Origin: Flagellimonas amphidinii
GTDB taxonomy: Bacteria > Bacteroidota > Bacteroidia > Flavobacteriales > Flavobacteriaceae
Assembly: GCF_013090115.1 (NCBI RefSeq)
Contig: NZ_JABFNN010000030.1
Span: 1 to 64,000, forward strand
Length of the DNA stretch: 64,000 nucleotides
Direction: 5' to 3'
Shown here: positions 34,394 to 43,636 of the stretch, one piece after another
How the letters are laid out: the number at the start of each line of letters is the position of its first letter
Position numbering within the stretch: the stretch's first letter is position 1
Program-made: the position numbers and the translations under genes
The notes under the pieces: model-generated
Database searches by the model: none
What the model was told of the DNA's origin: nothing
Seen by the model: only the letters and a program-made list of their open reading frames with translations

Positions 34394-36952
34394 TTGAAGC
34401 TTCAGCATACATTTTTATCGTTAATAGTTCTATCTGTATTGGTACTGGGTTCTTGTTCCACTAAGAAGGATGCCTTTATCAATAGGAATTGGCATGCCCT
34501 AAACACCAAGTACAATACCCTTTATAATGGTAATATTGCCTTTGAGCAAGGCCGTGAAGAACTGAATTCCAGTTACCGTGATGATTATTGGGAAATACTT
34601 CCTGTGGAACGTTTAGAGGTGACCGATGAGATAAAGCTGGATTCAGAAGACAACAACCCCAATTTCATCATTGCAGAGGAGAAGGCCACAAAGGCCATTC
34701 AAAAGCATAGTATGGACATTAAAGATGAGGAGCGCAATCCGCAAACGGATGAAGCTTTTCTTCTTTTGGGCAAAGCCAGATATTTTGACCAACGCTATAT
34801 CCCCGCTTTGGAATCCTTCAATTATATCCTTCGGAAATATGTGGAGAGCGACAAACTGAACGAAGCCACCATTTGGAGGGAAAAGACCAATATGCGTTTG
34901 GACAATCCTGAGGTTGCGATTAAAAATTTGAAAAGACTCTTTAAGTTTGAATCACTAAAAGATCAAGAATATGCCGATGCAAATGCGGTTTTGGCACAAT
35001 GCTATATCAACCTGAAAGCTCCTGACACTGCTATTCAAAAATTAAAGATTGCCCAAGCATACACCAGAAAAAACCCAGAAAAGGGAAGGTATCTTTTTAT
35101 CATAGGCCAATTGTACAATCAATTAGGTTATAAAGACAGTGCCAATTATGCTTTTGATAAAGTAATTGACCTAAATAGAAAATCACCTCGTGTGTATATG
35201 ATCAATGCACACCTGAAAAAGATTCAGAATACAGAAATCTCGCAGGCAAACAAGGAGGAGCTGTTCGAATATCTAACAGATTTGGAGGAAAATCGGGAAA
35301 ATCGTCCTTTTTTGGATAAAATCTTTAGAGAGATTGCCCAATTTCATTTGAACAACAAGTCAGATAGTTTGGCCTTGGCTTATTACAACAAATCGTTGCG
35401 GGCCACTCCTCAAGAAGAACGAAAATTGAATGCCCTGAACTATCAAAGTTTGGCTGATTACTATTTTGACCAAGATCAATATAAGACTTCAGGTGCATAT
35501 TATGACAGCACACTCACCAATCTTGTTCTGAACACTAAAAAGTATAGGAGCATCAAAAAGAAATTGGACAATCTGGAAGATGTAATTAAATATGAAGATA
35601 TCGTTCAATATACTGACAGTGTCATTACATTGTATGAAATGCCCGAGGCAGAAAGGAAAGCTTATTTTGAGGATTACATTGCAGAACTAAAACGGAAAGA
35701 AGAAGCCGCAGCCGAAAAAGAATTGCAACGCTCCAATGCTGGATTTGCAGCCTTTGCAGAGAGCAAAGGGGGCAAAGCGAACAAAGGGAAGTTCTATTTT
35801 TATAATGTTACCAGTTTGGGGTATGGTAGGAATGATTTTAAAACTAGGTGGGGCGATCGCGTATTGGAAGATGACTGGCGATGGAGCAATAAATCAAGAA
35901 CATTAATTTCCGAAGCCACGGGCACTGAGGTGACTTCCAATGGTCAGAACCCAGAGGAGCTAATGGATGACCAAAAATATTCTCTGGACTTTTATTTGGA
36001 GCAAATACCAACAGATGTTGCCGAAATAGATAGTTTGAAGATTGAGAGGAACTTTGCCAACTATCAATTGGGATTGATCTATAAAGAAAAATTCAAGGAC
36101 AATCTTTTAGCAGCCGCGAAGCTTGAACGTGTTTTGGCTTCCAATCCAGAAGAAAGACTGGTCTTGCCATCAAAATACAACCTGTACAAAATTTATGAAG
36201 AATCTGGCAGTCCGTTAAAGGACAATATGAAGCAAGATATTATTAGCAATCACCCTGACACGCGCTACGCGGAAATCCTTTTAAACCCCGAAGCAGTTTT
36301 AGAAGGCAGTAGCGATAGCCCAGATGCACATTACAACTCGCTTTTTAAATTATATCAGGAGCAACAATTCCTTCAGGTTATAACCCAAGCCGAAGGATAT
36401 ATTAGTCGATATACCGGAGATCCCATTGTTCCAAAATTTGAAATGCTCAAGGCGAATGCCATTGGTCGCTTACAAGGTTTTGAAGCTTTTAAAGAAGCCC
36501 TGAACTACGTAGCGCTCACGTATCCCAACAACCCTGAAGGCAAAAAAGCAGAAGAAATAGTTTCAGACCAGTTGCCCAAACTGGAAAGCAGGGAGTTTTC
36601 GCCAGAAGTTGGTGCTTCGGGAAGCGGGAACTGGAAAGTAGTTTTCCCATTTAAAATAAGGGACAATGAAAAAGCGTTAGAGTTAAAGAAAAGGTTGGAA
36701 GAAGTCGTTAAAGACTTGCATTATAAAAATATTATTTCCAAGGACATCTACAATTTGGAAGACCAATTTGTGGTTGTGCACGGATTTAAATCGAAGGACT
36801 TTGCGCTAGGTTTTGCCGAGCTTATAAAAAACAACAAGGACTACAGAATCAAAGATGAGAATTTCGTAGTTTTATCAAACAATTATAAAATTATACAAGT
36901 CCACAAGAACTTAAAATCATACAAAGCACAAATTTTAACCCCAAAACCCTAG
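34394..36952 (+). CDS. sprE: Type IX secretion/gliding lipoprotein SprE (PorW)
   Basis: An 852-residue lipoprotein: signal TFLSLIVLSVLVLGSC with the lipidated Cys, then FINRNWHALNTKYNTLYNGN, the recognised opening of the SprE/PorW family, and many TPR-type helical repeats through residue ~600, with a smaller C-terminal domain. In Flavobacterium and Porphyromonas this protein links the type IX secretion motor to the outer-membrane parts and is needed for secretion and gliding. Start is TTG 34394, required for the signal peptide. It is followed 6 bases later by bactofilin and the atp genes, so it may share their transcript. Confidence 0.88.
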   Translation: MKLQHTFLSLIVLSVLVLGSCSTKKDAFINRNWHALNTKYNTLYNGNIAFEQGREELNSSYRDDYWEILPVERLEVTDEIKLDSEDNNPNFIIAEEKATKAIQKHSMDIKDEERNPQTDEAFLLLGKARYFDQRYIPALESFNYILRKYVESDKLNEATIWREKTNMRLDNPEVAIKNLKRLFKFESLKDQEYADANAVLAQCYINLKAPDTAIQKLKIAQAYTRKNPEKGRYLFIIGQLYNQLGYKDSANYAFDKVIDLNRKSPRVYMINAHLKKIQNTEISQANKEELFEYLTDLEENRENRPFLDKIFREIAQFHLNNKSDSLALAYYNKSLRATPQEERKLNALNYQSLADYYFDQDQYKTSGAYYDSTLTNLVLNTKKYRSIKKKLDNLEDVIKYEDIVQYTDSVITLYEMPEAERKAYFEDYIAELKRKEEAAAEKELQRSNAGFAAFAESKGGKANKGKFYFYNVTSLGYGRNDFKTRWGDRVLEDDWRWSNKSRTLISEATGTEVTSNGQNPEELMDDQKYSLDFYLEQIPTDVAEIDSLKIERNFANYQLGLIYKEKFKDNLLAAAKLERVLASNPEERLVLPSKYNLYKIYEESGSPLKDNMKQDIISNHPDTRYAEILLNPEAVLEGSSDSPDAHYNSLFKLYQEQQFLQVITQAEGYISRYTGDPIVPKFEMLKANAIGRLQGFEAFKEALNYVALTYPNNPEGKKAEEIVSDQLPKLESREFSPEVGASGSGNWKVVFPFKIRDNEKALELKKRLEEVVKDLHYKNIISKDIYNLEDQFVVVHGFKSKDFALGFAELIKNNKDYRIKDENFVVLSNNYKIIQVHKNLKSYKAQILTPKP

Positions 36953-36958
36953 AACACG

Positions 36959-37381
36959 ATGTTTTCTGACAACAAAAAACCACGCCCTATGACAGAATTT
37001 GGAGGACAGCCCAACAGAATTGAGAAAAACACCAAGATAAAAGGTGATATAACTTCTGAAGCAGATTTCAGAATAGATGGAAAATTGGAAGGCAATGTAG
37101 TTACCTCCGGAAAAGTGGTCATTGGTAAAGATGGCTATATCAATGGTAAAGTAGAATGCGTTAATGCTGATATTGAAGGAAAGTTCAATGGCGAGCTCAA
37201 CGTAAAGGATTTACTTTCCCTTAAAGCTTCTGCTGTGATTGAAGGTACAGTTAGCGTAGCAAAATTGGCAGTGGAGCCTGGAGCAACATTCAACGCCGCT
37301 TGCACCATGGGCAAAGGAGCCGCTACTCCAACCCATAAATTACAGTCCACTAAAACGAATGAGCCAGCAAAAGTCTCCTAA
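36959..37381 (+). CDS. Bactofilin (polymer-forming cytoskeletal protein)
   Basis: A 140-residue bactofilin: the hydrophobic beta-helix core shows the repeat pattern DFRIDGKLEGNVVTSGKVVIGKDGYINGKV and IEGKFNGELNVKDLL, flanked by polar tails. Bactofilins form membrane-associated filaments involved in shape and envelope organisation. It lies between sprE and atpZ; its last 23 bases overlap the start of atpZ, so the cytoskeletal gene and the ATP synthase genes are translated in sequence. Start ATG 36959. Confidence 0.93.
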   Translation: MFSDNKKPRPMTEFGGQPNRIEKNTKIKGDITSEADFRIDGKLEGNVVTSGKVVIGKDGYINGKVECVNADIEGKFNGELNVKDLLSLKASAVIEGTVSVAKLAVEPGATFNAACTMGKGAATPTHKLQSTKTNEPAKVS

Positions 37382-37580
37382 GAAGAAAAGACAGTTAAAT
37401 TCTTATGTAAAGTTTTCTGGAATTGTTTTTCAAATGATTTCAATTATTCTCATTGGCACTTTTGTAGGCATAAAACTGGATGAGAATTACCCAAATGACC
37501 AAAATTGGTTCACAATAGGTTTTTCTCTTTATAGTGTCATTACTTCGATTATTTTTGTGATTAGAAAAATCACCAAATAA
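37359..37580 (+). CDS. atpZ: AtpZ/AtpI family protein
   Basis: A 73-residue membrane protein with two helices (FSGIVFQMISIILIGTFVGI and WFTIGFSLYSVITSIIFVI) and the sequence DENYPNDQNWFT between them, the AtpZ/AtpI pattern. It helps assemble the c-ring or move divalent cations in other bacteria. It starts inside the bactofilin gene (23-base overlap) and precedes a second small membrane gene and atpB. Confidence 0.85.
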   Translation: MSQQKSPKKKRQLNSYVKFSGIVFQMISIILIGTFVGIKLDENYPNDQNWFTIGFSLYSVITSIIFVIRKITK

Positions 37581-37588
37581 TTGAATAA

Positions 37589-37993
37589 ATGAACACGCAA
37601 AGAACCTTTAGGAAAAGTCAATCGTCTTTTCTTTTGAAATTATGTCTTTTGACATTTATATTATTTGCTGTTCATTGGTGGTTGTTGATTAACCTCTTTT
37701 CTACTTTAGAGTTATTCTTACCAGTTTGGCAGGTATATATTTTTCATTTTGTGACCGTTATGATTGTGTATACAATTATTAACTATAAGACTTTTCATGG
37801 AGGAGGGGCTATTTTAAACACTTTCTTGGTTTCTACAATAGTAAAAATGCTACTTTGCATTGTTTTCTTGTTACCTCTGTTGTTGTCTGATTTTCAAAAC
37901 AAGAAGCCTGATGTTTTCAATTTTTTCATACCTTATTTTGTGTTTCTTTTCTTTGAAGTGTTCAGCTTAAGCACTCTTTTAACAAAGAAATAA
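37589..37993 (+). CDS. Membrane protein, DUF6168-like, in atp operon
   Basis: A 134-residue protein with four membrane helices (LCLLTFILFAVHWWLL, VYIFHFVTVMIVYTII, FLVSTIVKMLLCIVFLLPLLL, IPYFVFLFFEVFSLSTLL). The topology recalls AtpI, and its place between atpZ and atpB is where many bacteria carry atpI. I recognise it as the flavobacterial DUF6168-type gene of this position, with moderate certainty. Function is presumably in ATP synthase assembly, by context only. About 110 bases separate it from atpB. Confidence 0.7.
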   Translation: MNTQRTFRKSQSSFLLKLCLLTFILFAVHWWLLINLFSTLELFLPVWQVYIFHFVTVMIVYTIINYKTFHGGGAILNTFLVSTIVKMLLCIVFLLPLLLSDFQNKKPDVFNFFIPYFVFLFFEVFSLSTLLTKK

Positions 37994-38034
37994 TTGAGCT
38001 AAAAGACTGTTGGCTTAAAATGACCCTAATAATG

Positions 38035-38065
38035 TTTGTGGATTATTAGAATGTCCTTACATTTG
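38035..38065 (+). promoter_or_regulatory. Bacteroidota consensus promoter for atpB
   Basis: TTTG (38035-38038), 19 bases, TACATTTG (38058-38065): a full match to the consensus. Transcription would start near 38072, which is downstream of the earlier in-frame starts of the atpB frame and therefore fixes ATG 38105. It gives the synthase genes their own promoter inside the larger sprE-bactofilin cluster. Confidence 0.7.
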
Positions 38066-38104
38066 CACGGAATTTTTAGGACCCTTTATTCTAATATATT
38101 AGGA

Positions 38105-39220
38105 ATGAAATTTACCAGCTGGAAAATCCTTTTATTAGGTTTTATTGTTTTTTTACTTTCCTCTCCTGTTTTTGCGGTATTGCAGCACCAAGACCAAGCC
38201 GAATATTTGGTTGAAGAAATAGAAGAAAAAGAAGAAGAATTTGATGCTCAAGGAATGATTATTCACCATGTACTTGATGCACATGAATTCCACATTCTTG
38301 ATTGGAACAATCATTCGATTTCTTTGCCTCTTCCAGTGGTATTGTGGACAGACAAAGGACTGACCACTTTTATGTCAAGTAAATTTCATCACGATGATTC
38401 AGGTCATACAGTGGTTGAAACAAATGGCGGACGTTTTGTAAAACTCCATGAGACTATCTACCAATTGGATGAAGGAGCCTCGGAGATTGTATTTGACAAT
38501 GAGCATCACCCGACAAACGCATCAAAACCATTGGATATTTCAATTACCAGAAATGTTTTTATGATGTGGGTTTCTGTTATTGTCTTGTTGTTGATTTTTA
38601 CAGCGGCTGCAAGGAGATATAAAAGATCTGAAAACAATGTGCCAACTGGCATTGCTGGTTTTATAGAGCCATTAGTAGTTTTTGTTAGAGATGAAATAGG
38701 GATTCCTATGATTGGCGAGAAGAAATACAAAAGGTATATGCCCTACTTATTGACCATTTTCTTCTTTATATGGATAAATAACATTTTCGGTTTGATTCCA
38801 ATACTTAATGGTGCGAATTTGAGCGGAAATATTGCCTTTACCATGACATTGGCAGTGTTTACTTTTATCATTACCACATTTAGCGGCAATAAAAATTATT
38901 GGAAACACATCTTTTGGATGCCTGGAGTTCCAGTTCCCATGAAAATATTTTTGGCGCCAATCGAGATAATAGGAATGTTTGTAAAGCCAATTTCCTTAAT
39001 GATTCGATTGTTTGCGAACATTACAGCAGGTCACATTATTGTATTGGCTTTAATGTCATTGATTTTTATTTTCAAATCGATATTTATAGCACCTGTGTCT
39101 GTTGCTTTCTCTTTGTTCATTGGAATAATTGAGATTATTGTAACAGCGATTCAAGCATATATTTTTACAGTTTTATCGGCCCTTTATTTTGGAATGGCCA
39201 CAGAAGAAGAACATCATTAA
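38105..39220 (+). CDS. atpB: F0F1 ATP synthase subunit a
   Basis: Proton channel subunit. The N-terminal ~170 residues are an extracytoplasmic extension starting with a signal-like helix (FTSWKILLLGFIVFLLSSPVFA shortened here by position 1-24), usual for Bacteroidota AtpB. The C-terminal core holds FFIWINNIFGLIP and the channel motif SLMIRLFANITAGH with the essential Arg near residue 300. Upstream in-frame starts are rejected because the promoter's transcription start lies after them. Followed 25 bases later by atpE. Confidence 0.96.
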   Translation: MKFTSWKILLLGFIVFLLSSPVFAVLQHQDQAEYLVEEIEEKEEEFDAQGMIIHHVLDAHEFHILDWNNHSISLPLPVVLWTDKGLTTFMSSKFHHDDSGHTVVETNGGRFVKLHETIYQLDEGASEIVFDNEHHPTNASKPLDISITRNVFMMWVSVIVLLLIFTAAARRYKRSENNVPTGIAGFIEPLVVFVRDEIGIPMIGEKKYKRYMPYLLTIFFFIWINNIFGLIPILNGANLSGNIAFTMTLAVFTFIITTFSGNKNYWKHIFWMPGVPVPMKIFLAPIEIIGMFVKPISLMIRLFANITAGHIIVLALMSLIFIFKSIFIAPVSVAFSLFIGIIEIIVTAIQAYIFTVLSALYFGMATEEEHH

Positions 39221-39233
39221 ATTAATTATTTAA

Positions 39234-39488
<255 letters not shown>

Positions 39489-39551
39489 TAGAATTAAGGT
39501 GTAACGGTTGGTTGCACCTTAATTTTAATGATGTCTAAAAATTAAAAAATA

Positions 39552-40055
39552 ATGGATAGTAGTCAATTTGTAACACCTGGTTTTGGTCTTGTCTTTTGGA
39601 CAGCAATTACATTTATATTCTTGCTCATAATTCTTCGCAAGTTTGCGTGGAAGCCAATATTAGGTGCAGTTAGTGAAAGAGAGGAATCTATAAAAAGTGC
39701 TTTAGAGTCTGCTGAGGAAGCCAAAAAGGAAATGCAAAACCTTCAAGCGGATAACGAACGCATACTTAAAGAAGCAAGAGCAGAGCGGGATGCGATGCTT
39801 AAAGAAGCAAGAGAATTGAAGGAGGGGATTATCTCAGAAGCAAAGGAGCAGGCTAAGTCTGAAGGCGATAAACTGATGAAACAGGCCCAAGCCGCCATTG
39901 AAAGTGAAAAGAAAGCTGCCGTAGCGGATATCAAGGCTCAGGTTGCCAATCTTTCCATCGATATTGCAGAAAAAGTGATCAAAGAAGAGTTGTCCGATAA
40001 AAAGAAGCAGTTGAAGTTGGTAGAGGACACCTTAGGAGATATCAAATTGAACTAA
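39552..40055 (+). CDS. atpF: F0F1 ATP synthase subunit b
   Basis: A 167-residue peripheral stalk subunit: one N-terminal membrane helix (FGLVFWTAITFIFLLIILRKF) followed by a long charged coiled coil (SALESAEEAKKEMQNLQ, LMKQAQAAIESEKKA). It links the a subunit to F1 through delta. Normal length and start. It is followed 6 bases later by atpH. Confidence 0.96.
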   Translation: MDSSQFVTPGFGLVFWTAITFIFLLIILRKFAWKPILGAVSEREESIKSALESAEEAKKEMQNLQADNERILKEARAERDAMLKEARELKEGIISEAKEQAKSEGDKLMKQAQAAIESEKKAAVADIKAQVANLSIDIAEKVIKEELSDKKKQLKLVEDTLGDIKLN

Positions 40056-40061
40056 GAACAA

Positions 40062-40601
40062 ATGAACCAGAATAGGGCAGCCATACGCTACGCAAAAGCA
40101 ACCTTGGATTTCGCTATTGAAAAGAAAGCGGCAGATACCGTTGAAAAAGATATGCGAGACATTGCTGCTGCAATTTCGGAAAACCAAGAATTGCAAAACC
40201 TTTTGGAAAGCCCTGTAGTAAAGGCAGAGGTAAAAAAAAGCAGTTTGCAGGAAATATTCAAGGGCTGTAATGAGATTTCAAAAGGACTTATCGGCACACT
40301 GACCGATAACAAGAGAATATCCATGTTGCAGGAAGTAGCCTATAAATACATTATCCTTCATGAAAAACTGAAAGGGGAAGATGTAGCCTATGTTACCACT
40401 GCTGTTCCATTAACAGCTGCTTTGGAAAAGAAAATATTGGCCGAGGTCACTAAAATGACAGGAAACAAGGTCACTATAGAAAATAAAGTTGACGAAAGCA
40501 TTGTAGGAGGATTTGTATTGCGTGTTGGGGATTTGCAATACGATGCCAGTGTCGCAAACAAATTGAACGGATTAAAAAGAGAATTTACAAATAGTCTATA
40601 A
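40062..40601 (+). CDS. atpH: F0F1 ATP synthase subunit delta
   Basis: A 179-residue OSCP/delta subunit: N-terminal six-helix part starting [21 protein letters not shown] and the C-terminal motif [22 protein letters not shown], which is the family signature. It caps F1 and ties it to subunit b. Two bases separate its stop from atpA. Confidence 0.95.
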   Translation: MNQNRAAIRYAKATLDFAIEKKAADTVEKDMRDIAAAISENQELQNLLESPVVKAEVKKSSLQEIFKGCNEISKGLIGTLTDNKRISMLQEVAYKYIILHEKLKGEDVAYVTTAVPLTAALEKKILAEVTKMTGNKVTIENKVDESIVGGFVLRVGDLQYDASVANKLNGLKREFTNSL

Positions 40602-40603
40602 AA

Positions 40604-42181
40604 ATGGCAGGAGTAAAAGCCGCTGAGGTATCAGCAATTTTGAAGAAACAATTATCTGGTTTTGAAGCAACCGCTTCCTTGGACGAAGTAGGTACCGTAT
40701 TGCAGGTAGGGGATGGTATTGCCCGTGTTTACGGACTTTCCAATGCACAATACGGAGAGCTTGTGGAGTTTGATGGTGGAATGCAGGGAATTGTTCTGAA
40801 CCTTGAAGAAGACAATGTTGGTGTTGTATTGTTGGGTCCATCCAAAGAAATTGTGGAAGGAGCTACTGTAAAAAGAACACAACGTATAGCATCCATCAAT
40901 GTTGGTGAAGGTATTGTTGGTCGTGTGGTGGATACCTTGGGTAACCCCATCGACGGAAAAGGACCTATTGCCGGTGATACTTACGAAATGCCATTGGAAC
41001 GTAAAGCTCCAGGAGTTATTTATCGTCAGCCGGTAAATGAACCATTGCAGACGGGTATTAAAGCGGTTGATGCGATGATTCCGATCGGTAGAGGACAGCG
41101 TGAGTTGGTGATCGGTGACCGTCAAACGGGTAAGACCACGGTTTGTATCGATACCATTTTGAATCAAAAAGAATTCTACGATGCTGGTGAACCTGTTTAC
41201 TGTATCTATGTTGCAGTAGGTCAAAAAGCATCAACAGTTGCGGCCATTGCCAAAACTTTGGAAGATAAAGGAGCTTTGGCCTACACTACAATTGTAGCGG
41301 CCAATGCATCTGACCCTGCTCCAATGCAGGTTTACGCTCCGTTTGCAGGTGCTGCTATTGGAGAATACTTTAGAGATACAGGTCGTCCAGCTTTGATCAT
41401 TTATGATGATTTGTCAAAACAAGCGGTCGCTTACCGTGAGGTATCCCTTCTTTTGAGAAGACCTCCAGGTCGTGAAGCTTATCCTGGTGACGTTTTCTAC
41501 TTGCACTCAAGATTATTGGAGCGTGCTGCAAAAGTGATTGCAGATGACGATATCGCCAAAGAAATGAACGATTTGCCCGAGACACTCAAGCCAATCGTAA
41601 AAGGTGGTGGTTCTTTGACCGCACTTCCAATTATTGAAACACAGGCAGGTGACGTATCAGCTTATATCCCAACCAACGTAATCTCCATTACAGATGGTCA
41701 GATATTCTTGGAGCAAGATTTGTTCAACCAAGGTGTTCGCCCGGCGATCAACGTAGGTATCTCAGTATCACGTGTGGGTGGTTCGGCTCAGATCAAGTCC
41801 ATGAAGAAAGTGGCAGGTACCTTGAAACTGGATCAGGCCCAGTTCCGTGAATTGGAAGCTTTTGCCAAGTTTGGTTCCGATTTGGATGCTGCGACATTGA
41901 ACGTAATTGAAAAAGGACGTAGAAACGTTGAGATATTGAAGCAAGCGCAAAATGATCCTTATACTGTTGAAGATCAAGTTGCCATCATCTTTGCAGGTTC
42001 CAAAAACTTGTTGAGAGATGTTCCAGTTGATAAAGTAAAAGAATTTGAAAGAGACTTCATTGAGTTCTTGAATGCCAAGCACAGAGACGTATTGGATACG
42101 TTAAAAGCGGGTAAATTGACAGATGAAGTTACTGATACCTTGACAGCAGTCTGTAAAGATCTATCTTCTAAATATAATTAG
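40604..42181 (+). CDS. atpA: F0F1 ATP synthase subunit alpha
   Basis: A 525-residue subunit with the nucleotide-binding P-loop GDRQTGKTT near residue 170, [15 protein letters not shown], and the arginine-finger region [16 protein letters not shown] near residue 385. Non-catalytic nucleotide sites of F1. Codon usage is strongly biased, as for a highly expressed gene. After its stop the operon is interrupted by the S23-type gene before atpG. Confidence 0.98.
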   Translation: MAGVKAAEVSAILKKQLSGFEATASLDEVGTVLQVGDGIARVYGLSNAQYGELVEFDGGMQGIVLNLEEDNVGVVLLGPSKEIVEGATVKRTQRIASINVGEGIVGRVVDTLGNPIDGKGPIAGDTYEMPLERKAPGVIYRQPVNEPLQTGIKAVDAMIPIGRGQRELVIGDRQTGKTTVCIDTILNQKEFYDAGEPVYCIYVAVGQKASTVAAIAKTLEDKGALAYTTIVAANASDPAPMQVYAPFAGAAIGEYFRDTGRPALIIYDDLSKQAVAYREVSLLLRRPPGREAYPGDVFYLHSRLLERAAKVIADDDIAKEMNDLPETLKPIVKGGGSLTALPIIETQAGDVSAYIPTNVISITDGQIFLEQDLFNQGVRPAINVGISVSRVGGSAQIKSMKKVAGTLKLDQAQFRELEAFAKFGSDLDAATLNVIEKGRRNVEILKQAQNDPYTVEDQVAIIFAGSKNLLRDVPVDKVKEFERDFIEFLNAKHRDVLDTLKAGKLTDEVTDTLTAVCKDLSSKYN

Positions 42182-42565
42182 AAGTTATGAGTGCAGAGTT
42201 ATGAGTAAATTGAATGAAAGTCCGATTAGGATAAAAAGTTTTCAATTTGCTTGTGACATTGTACGATACTGTGATGAATTAAAAGAAAATAAAGATTTTG
42301 AGTTAGCATCTCAATTGCTCAGAAGTGGCACAAGCATTGGAGCCAATACAAGAGAGGCACAAAGAGGTGTAAGCACAAAAGATTTTAAAAATAAGTTTGG
42401 GATTGCACTAAAGGAAGCCGATGAAACCCAATATTGGTTGGAAATTTTAGAAGCTACAGGAAGGAAAGTACCCAAAGGCATGATAAGCGATTGTGAAGAG
42501 TTAATAAGAATTTTAGTTGCCATAATCAAAAACTCTTAACTCAGCACTTTTTAACTCATAACTTT
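42182..42565. mobile_element. Candidate insertion cassette: four-helix-bundle gene framed by inverted repeats
   Basis: The S23-type gene is bounded by imperfect inverted repeats. The left end reads AAGTTATGAGT then GCAGAGTTATGAGT (42182-42206); the right end, read on the - strand, gives AAGTTATGAGT, eight extra bases, then GCTGAGTTAAGAGT (42531-42565). The left arm contains the gene's start codon and the right arm its stop codon. The unit begins directly after the atpA stop and ends four bases before atpG ATG. No target-site duplication could be identified, so mobility is inferred. Confidence 0.5.
42201..42539 (+). CDS. Four helix bundle protein (S23/23S rRNA intervening-sequence family)
   Basis: A 112-residue all-helical protein with the PF05635 pattern: IKSFQFACDIVRYCDEL, FELASQLLRSGTSIGANTREAQRG, FKNKFGIALKEADETQYWLEIL. 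This family was first known from intervening sequences in 23S rRNA genes and is scattered in Bacteroidota genomes; molecular role unclear. Here it lies inside the ATP synthase operon between atpA (19 bases) and atpG (30 bases), with start and stop codons inside flanking inverted repeats. No rRNA gene is nearby. Confidence 0.92.
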   Translation: MSKLNESPIRIKSFQFACDIVRYCDELKENKDFELASQLLRSGTSIGANTREAQRGVSTKDFKNKFGIALKEADETQYWLEILEATGRKVPKGMISDCEELIRILVAIIKNS

Positions 42566-42569
42566 AAAA

Positions 42570-43430
42570 ATGGCAAACTTAAAGGAAATACGAAATAGAA
42601 TAGCCTCGGTTTCATCAACCATGCAGATTACCAGTGCCATGAAAATGGTATCTGCTGCCAAGTTGAAAAAAGCCCAGGACGCCATTACAGCTATGCGTCC
42701 TTATGCAAACAAACTTACCGAGTTATTGCAAAGTTTAAGCGCTAGTTTGGACGGTGATGCCGGAAGCAAATTTGCAGACAACAGAACCGTGAACAAAGTT
42801 TTGGTAGTTGCCATTACCTCTAATAGGGGGCTTTGTGGGGCTTTCAATTCCAATATCATCAAACAGGCCAATGCGTTGATTGGGGAGACCTATGCGGGTA
42901 AGCAGGTGGATATTATGGCCATTGGTAAGAAGGGGAATGATATCTTGAGCAAAAAGCAAGACGTTATTGCCAATCACAGTGAGGTTTTTGATACGTTGAC
43001 TTTTGAGAATGTTGCTTCAATCGCTCAAGATTTGATGAAGTATTTCACCGAAGGTGACTATGATAGAATTGATTTGGTGTACAACAAGTTCAAAAATGCA
43101 GCAACACAAATCGTAATGACGGAGCAGTTTTTACCCATTGTTCCTGTAGAGGGTGATGCCTCTGGAGCTGCAGATTATATTTTTGAACCTTCAAAACCAG
43201 AGATAGTGGAACAATTGATTCCAAAATCTTTGAAAACACAATTGTACAAAGCTATCCGCGATTCCTTTGCCAGTGAGCACGGTGCCCGTATGACCGCAAT
43301 GCACAAAGCTACGGATAATGCTACGGAACTCAGAGATCAATTGAAATTGACCTATAACAAAGCAAGACAAGCTGCCATTACCAACGAAATCCTTGAGATT
43401 GTTGGAGGTGCAGAGGCACTTAATAACTAA
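42570..43430 (+). CDS. atpG: F0F1 ATP synthase subunit gamma
   Basis: A 286-residue central rotor subunit: N-terminal coiled coil ANLKEIRNRIASVSSTMQIT, VAITSNRGLCGAFN, and C-terminal EHGARMTAMHKATDNATEL plus YNKARQAAITNEILEIVGG, the conserved ends. Last gene of this atp cluster; a strong terminator follows. The beta and epsilon genes (atpD, atpC) are not in the window, as is usual for Bacteroidota with a split cluster. Confidence 0.97.
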   Translation: MANLKEIRNRIASVSSTMQITSAMKMVSAAKLKKAQDAITAMRPYANKLTELLQSLSASLDGDAGSKFADNRTVNKVLVVAITSNRGLCGAFNSNIIKQANALIGETYAGKQVDIMAIGKKGNDILSKKQDVIANHSEVFDTLTFENVASIAQDLMKYFTEGDYDRIDLVYNKFKNAATQIVMTEQFLPIVPVEGDASGAADYIFEPSKPEIVEQLIPKSLKTQLYKAIRDSFASEHGARMTAMHKATDNATELRDQLKLTYNKARQAAITNEILEIVGGAEALNN

Positions 43431-43449
43431 TAGCAGTATACATCATATA

Positions 43450-43486
43450 AAGGGCCACTTCTTTAGAAGTGGCCCTTTTTTCTTTT
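43450..43486 (+). terminator. Intrinsic terminator of the atp operon
   Basis: Twelve-base perfect stem AAGGGCCACTTC / GAAGTGGCCCTT with a TTTA loop, followed by a T-rich run to 43486. It lies 20 bases after the atpG stop and should end the transcript efficiently. Confidence 0.93.
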
Positions 43487-43636
43487 TAAGGTTCTGGTAA
43501 AAGTCCTACTACTTGCAGCTATAGGAAAACCCCAGTTTTTTTATGGTTTTTCTGTAATGAATTTTGGTTGAACTTTTCTACTTTGCAATTGCAGCCCCCC
43601 CATCTTTATTATAAACTTTTTAAATCCTACTTTATC

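Noticed and set aside
34389..34396. TAGTTTTG resembling a -7 promoter box
   Set aside because: It contains the TTG start codon of sprE, so a transcript from it would lack the start.
40652..41224. 190-codon open frame on the - strand
   Set aside because: It lies entirely opposite atpA, whose biased codon use leaves the reverse frame open; the product is rich in Thr, Asn and His and resembles no protein.
42201..42539. Reading the S23-type gene as an intervening sequence of a 23S rRNA gene
   Set aside because: No rRNA sequence is nearby; the flanks are atpA and atpG.
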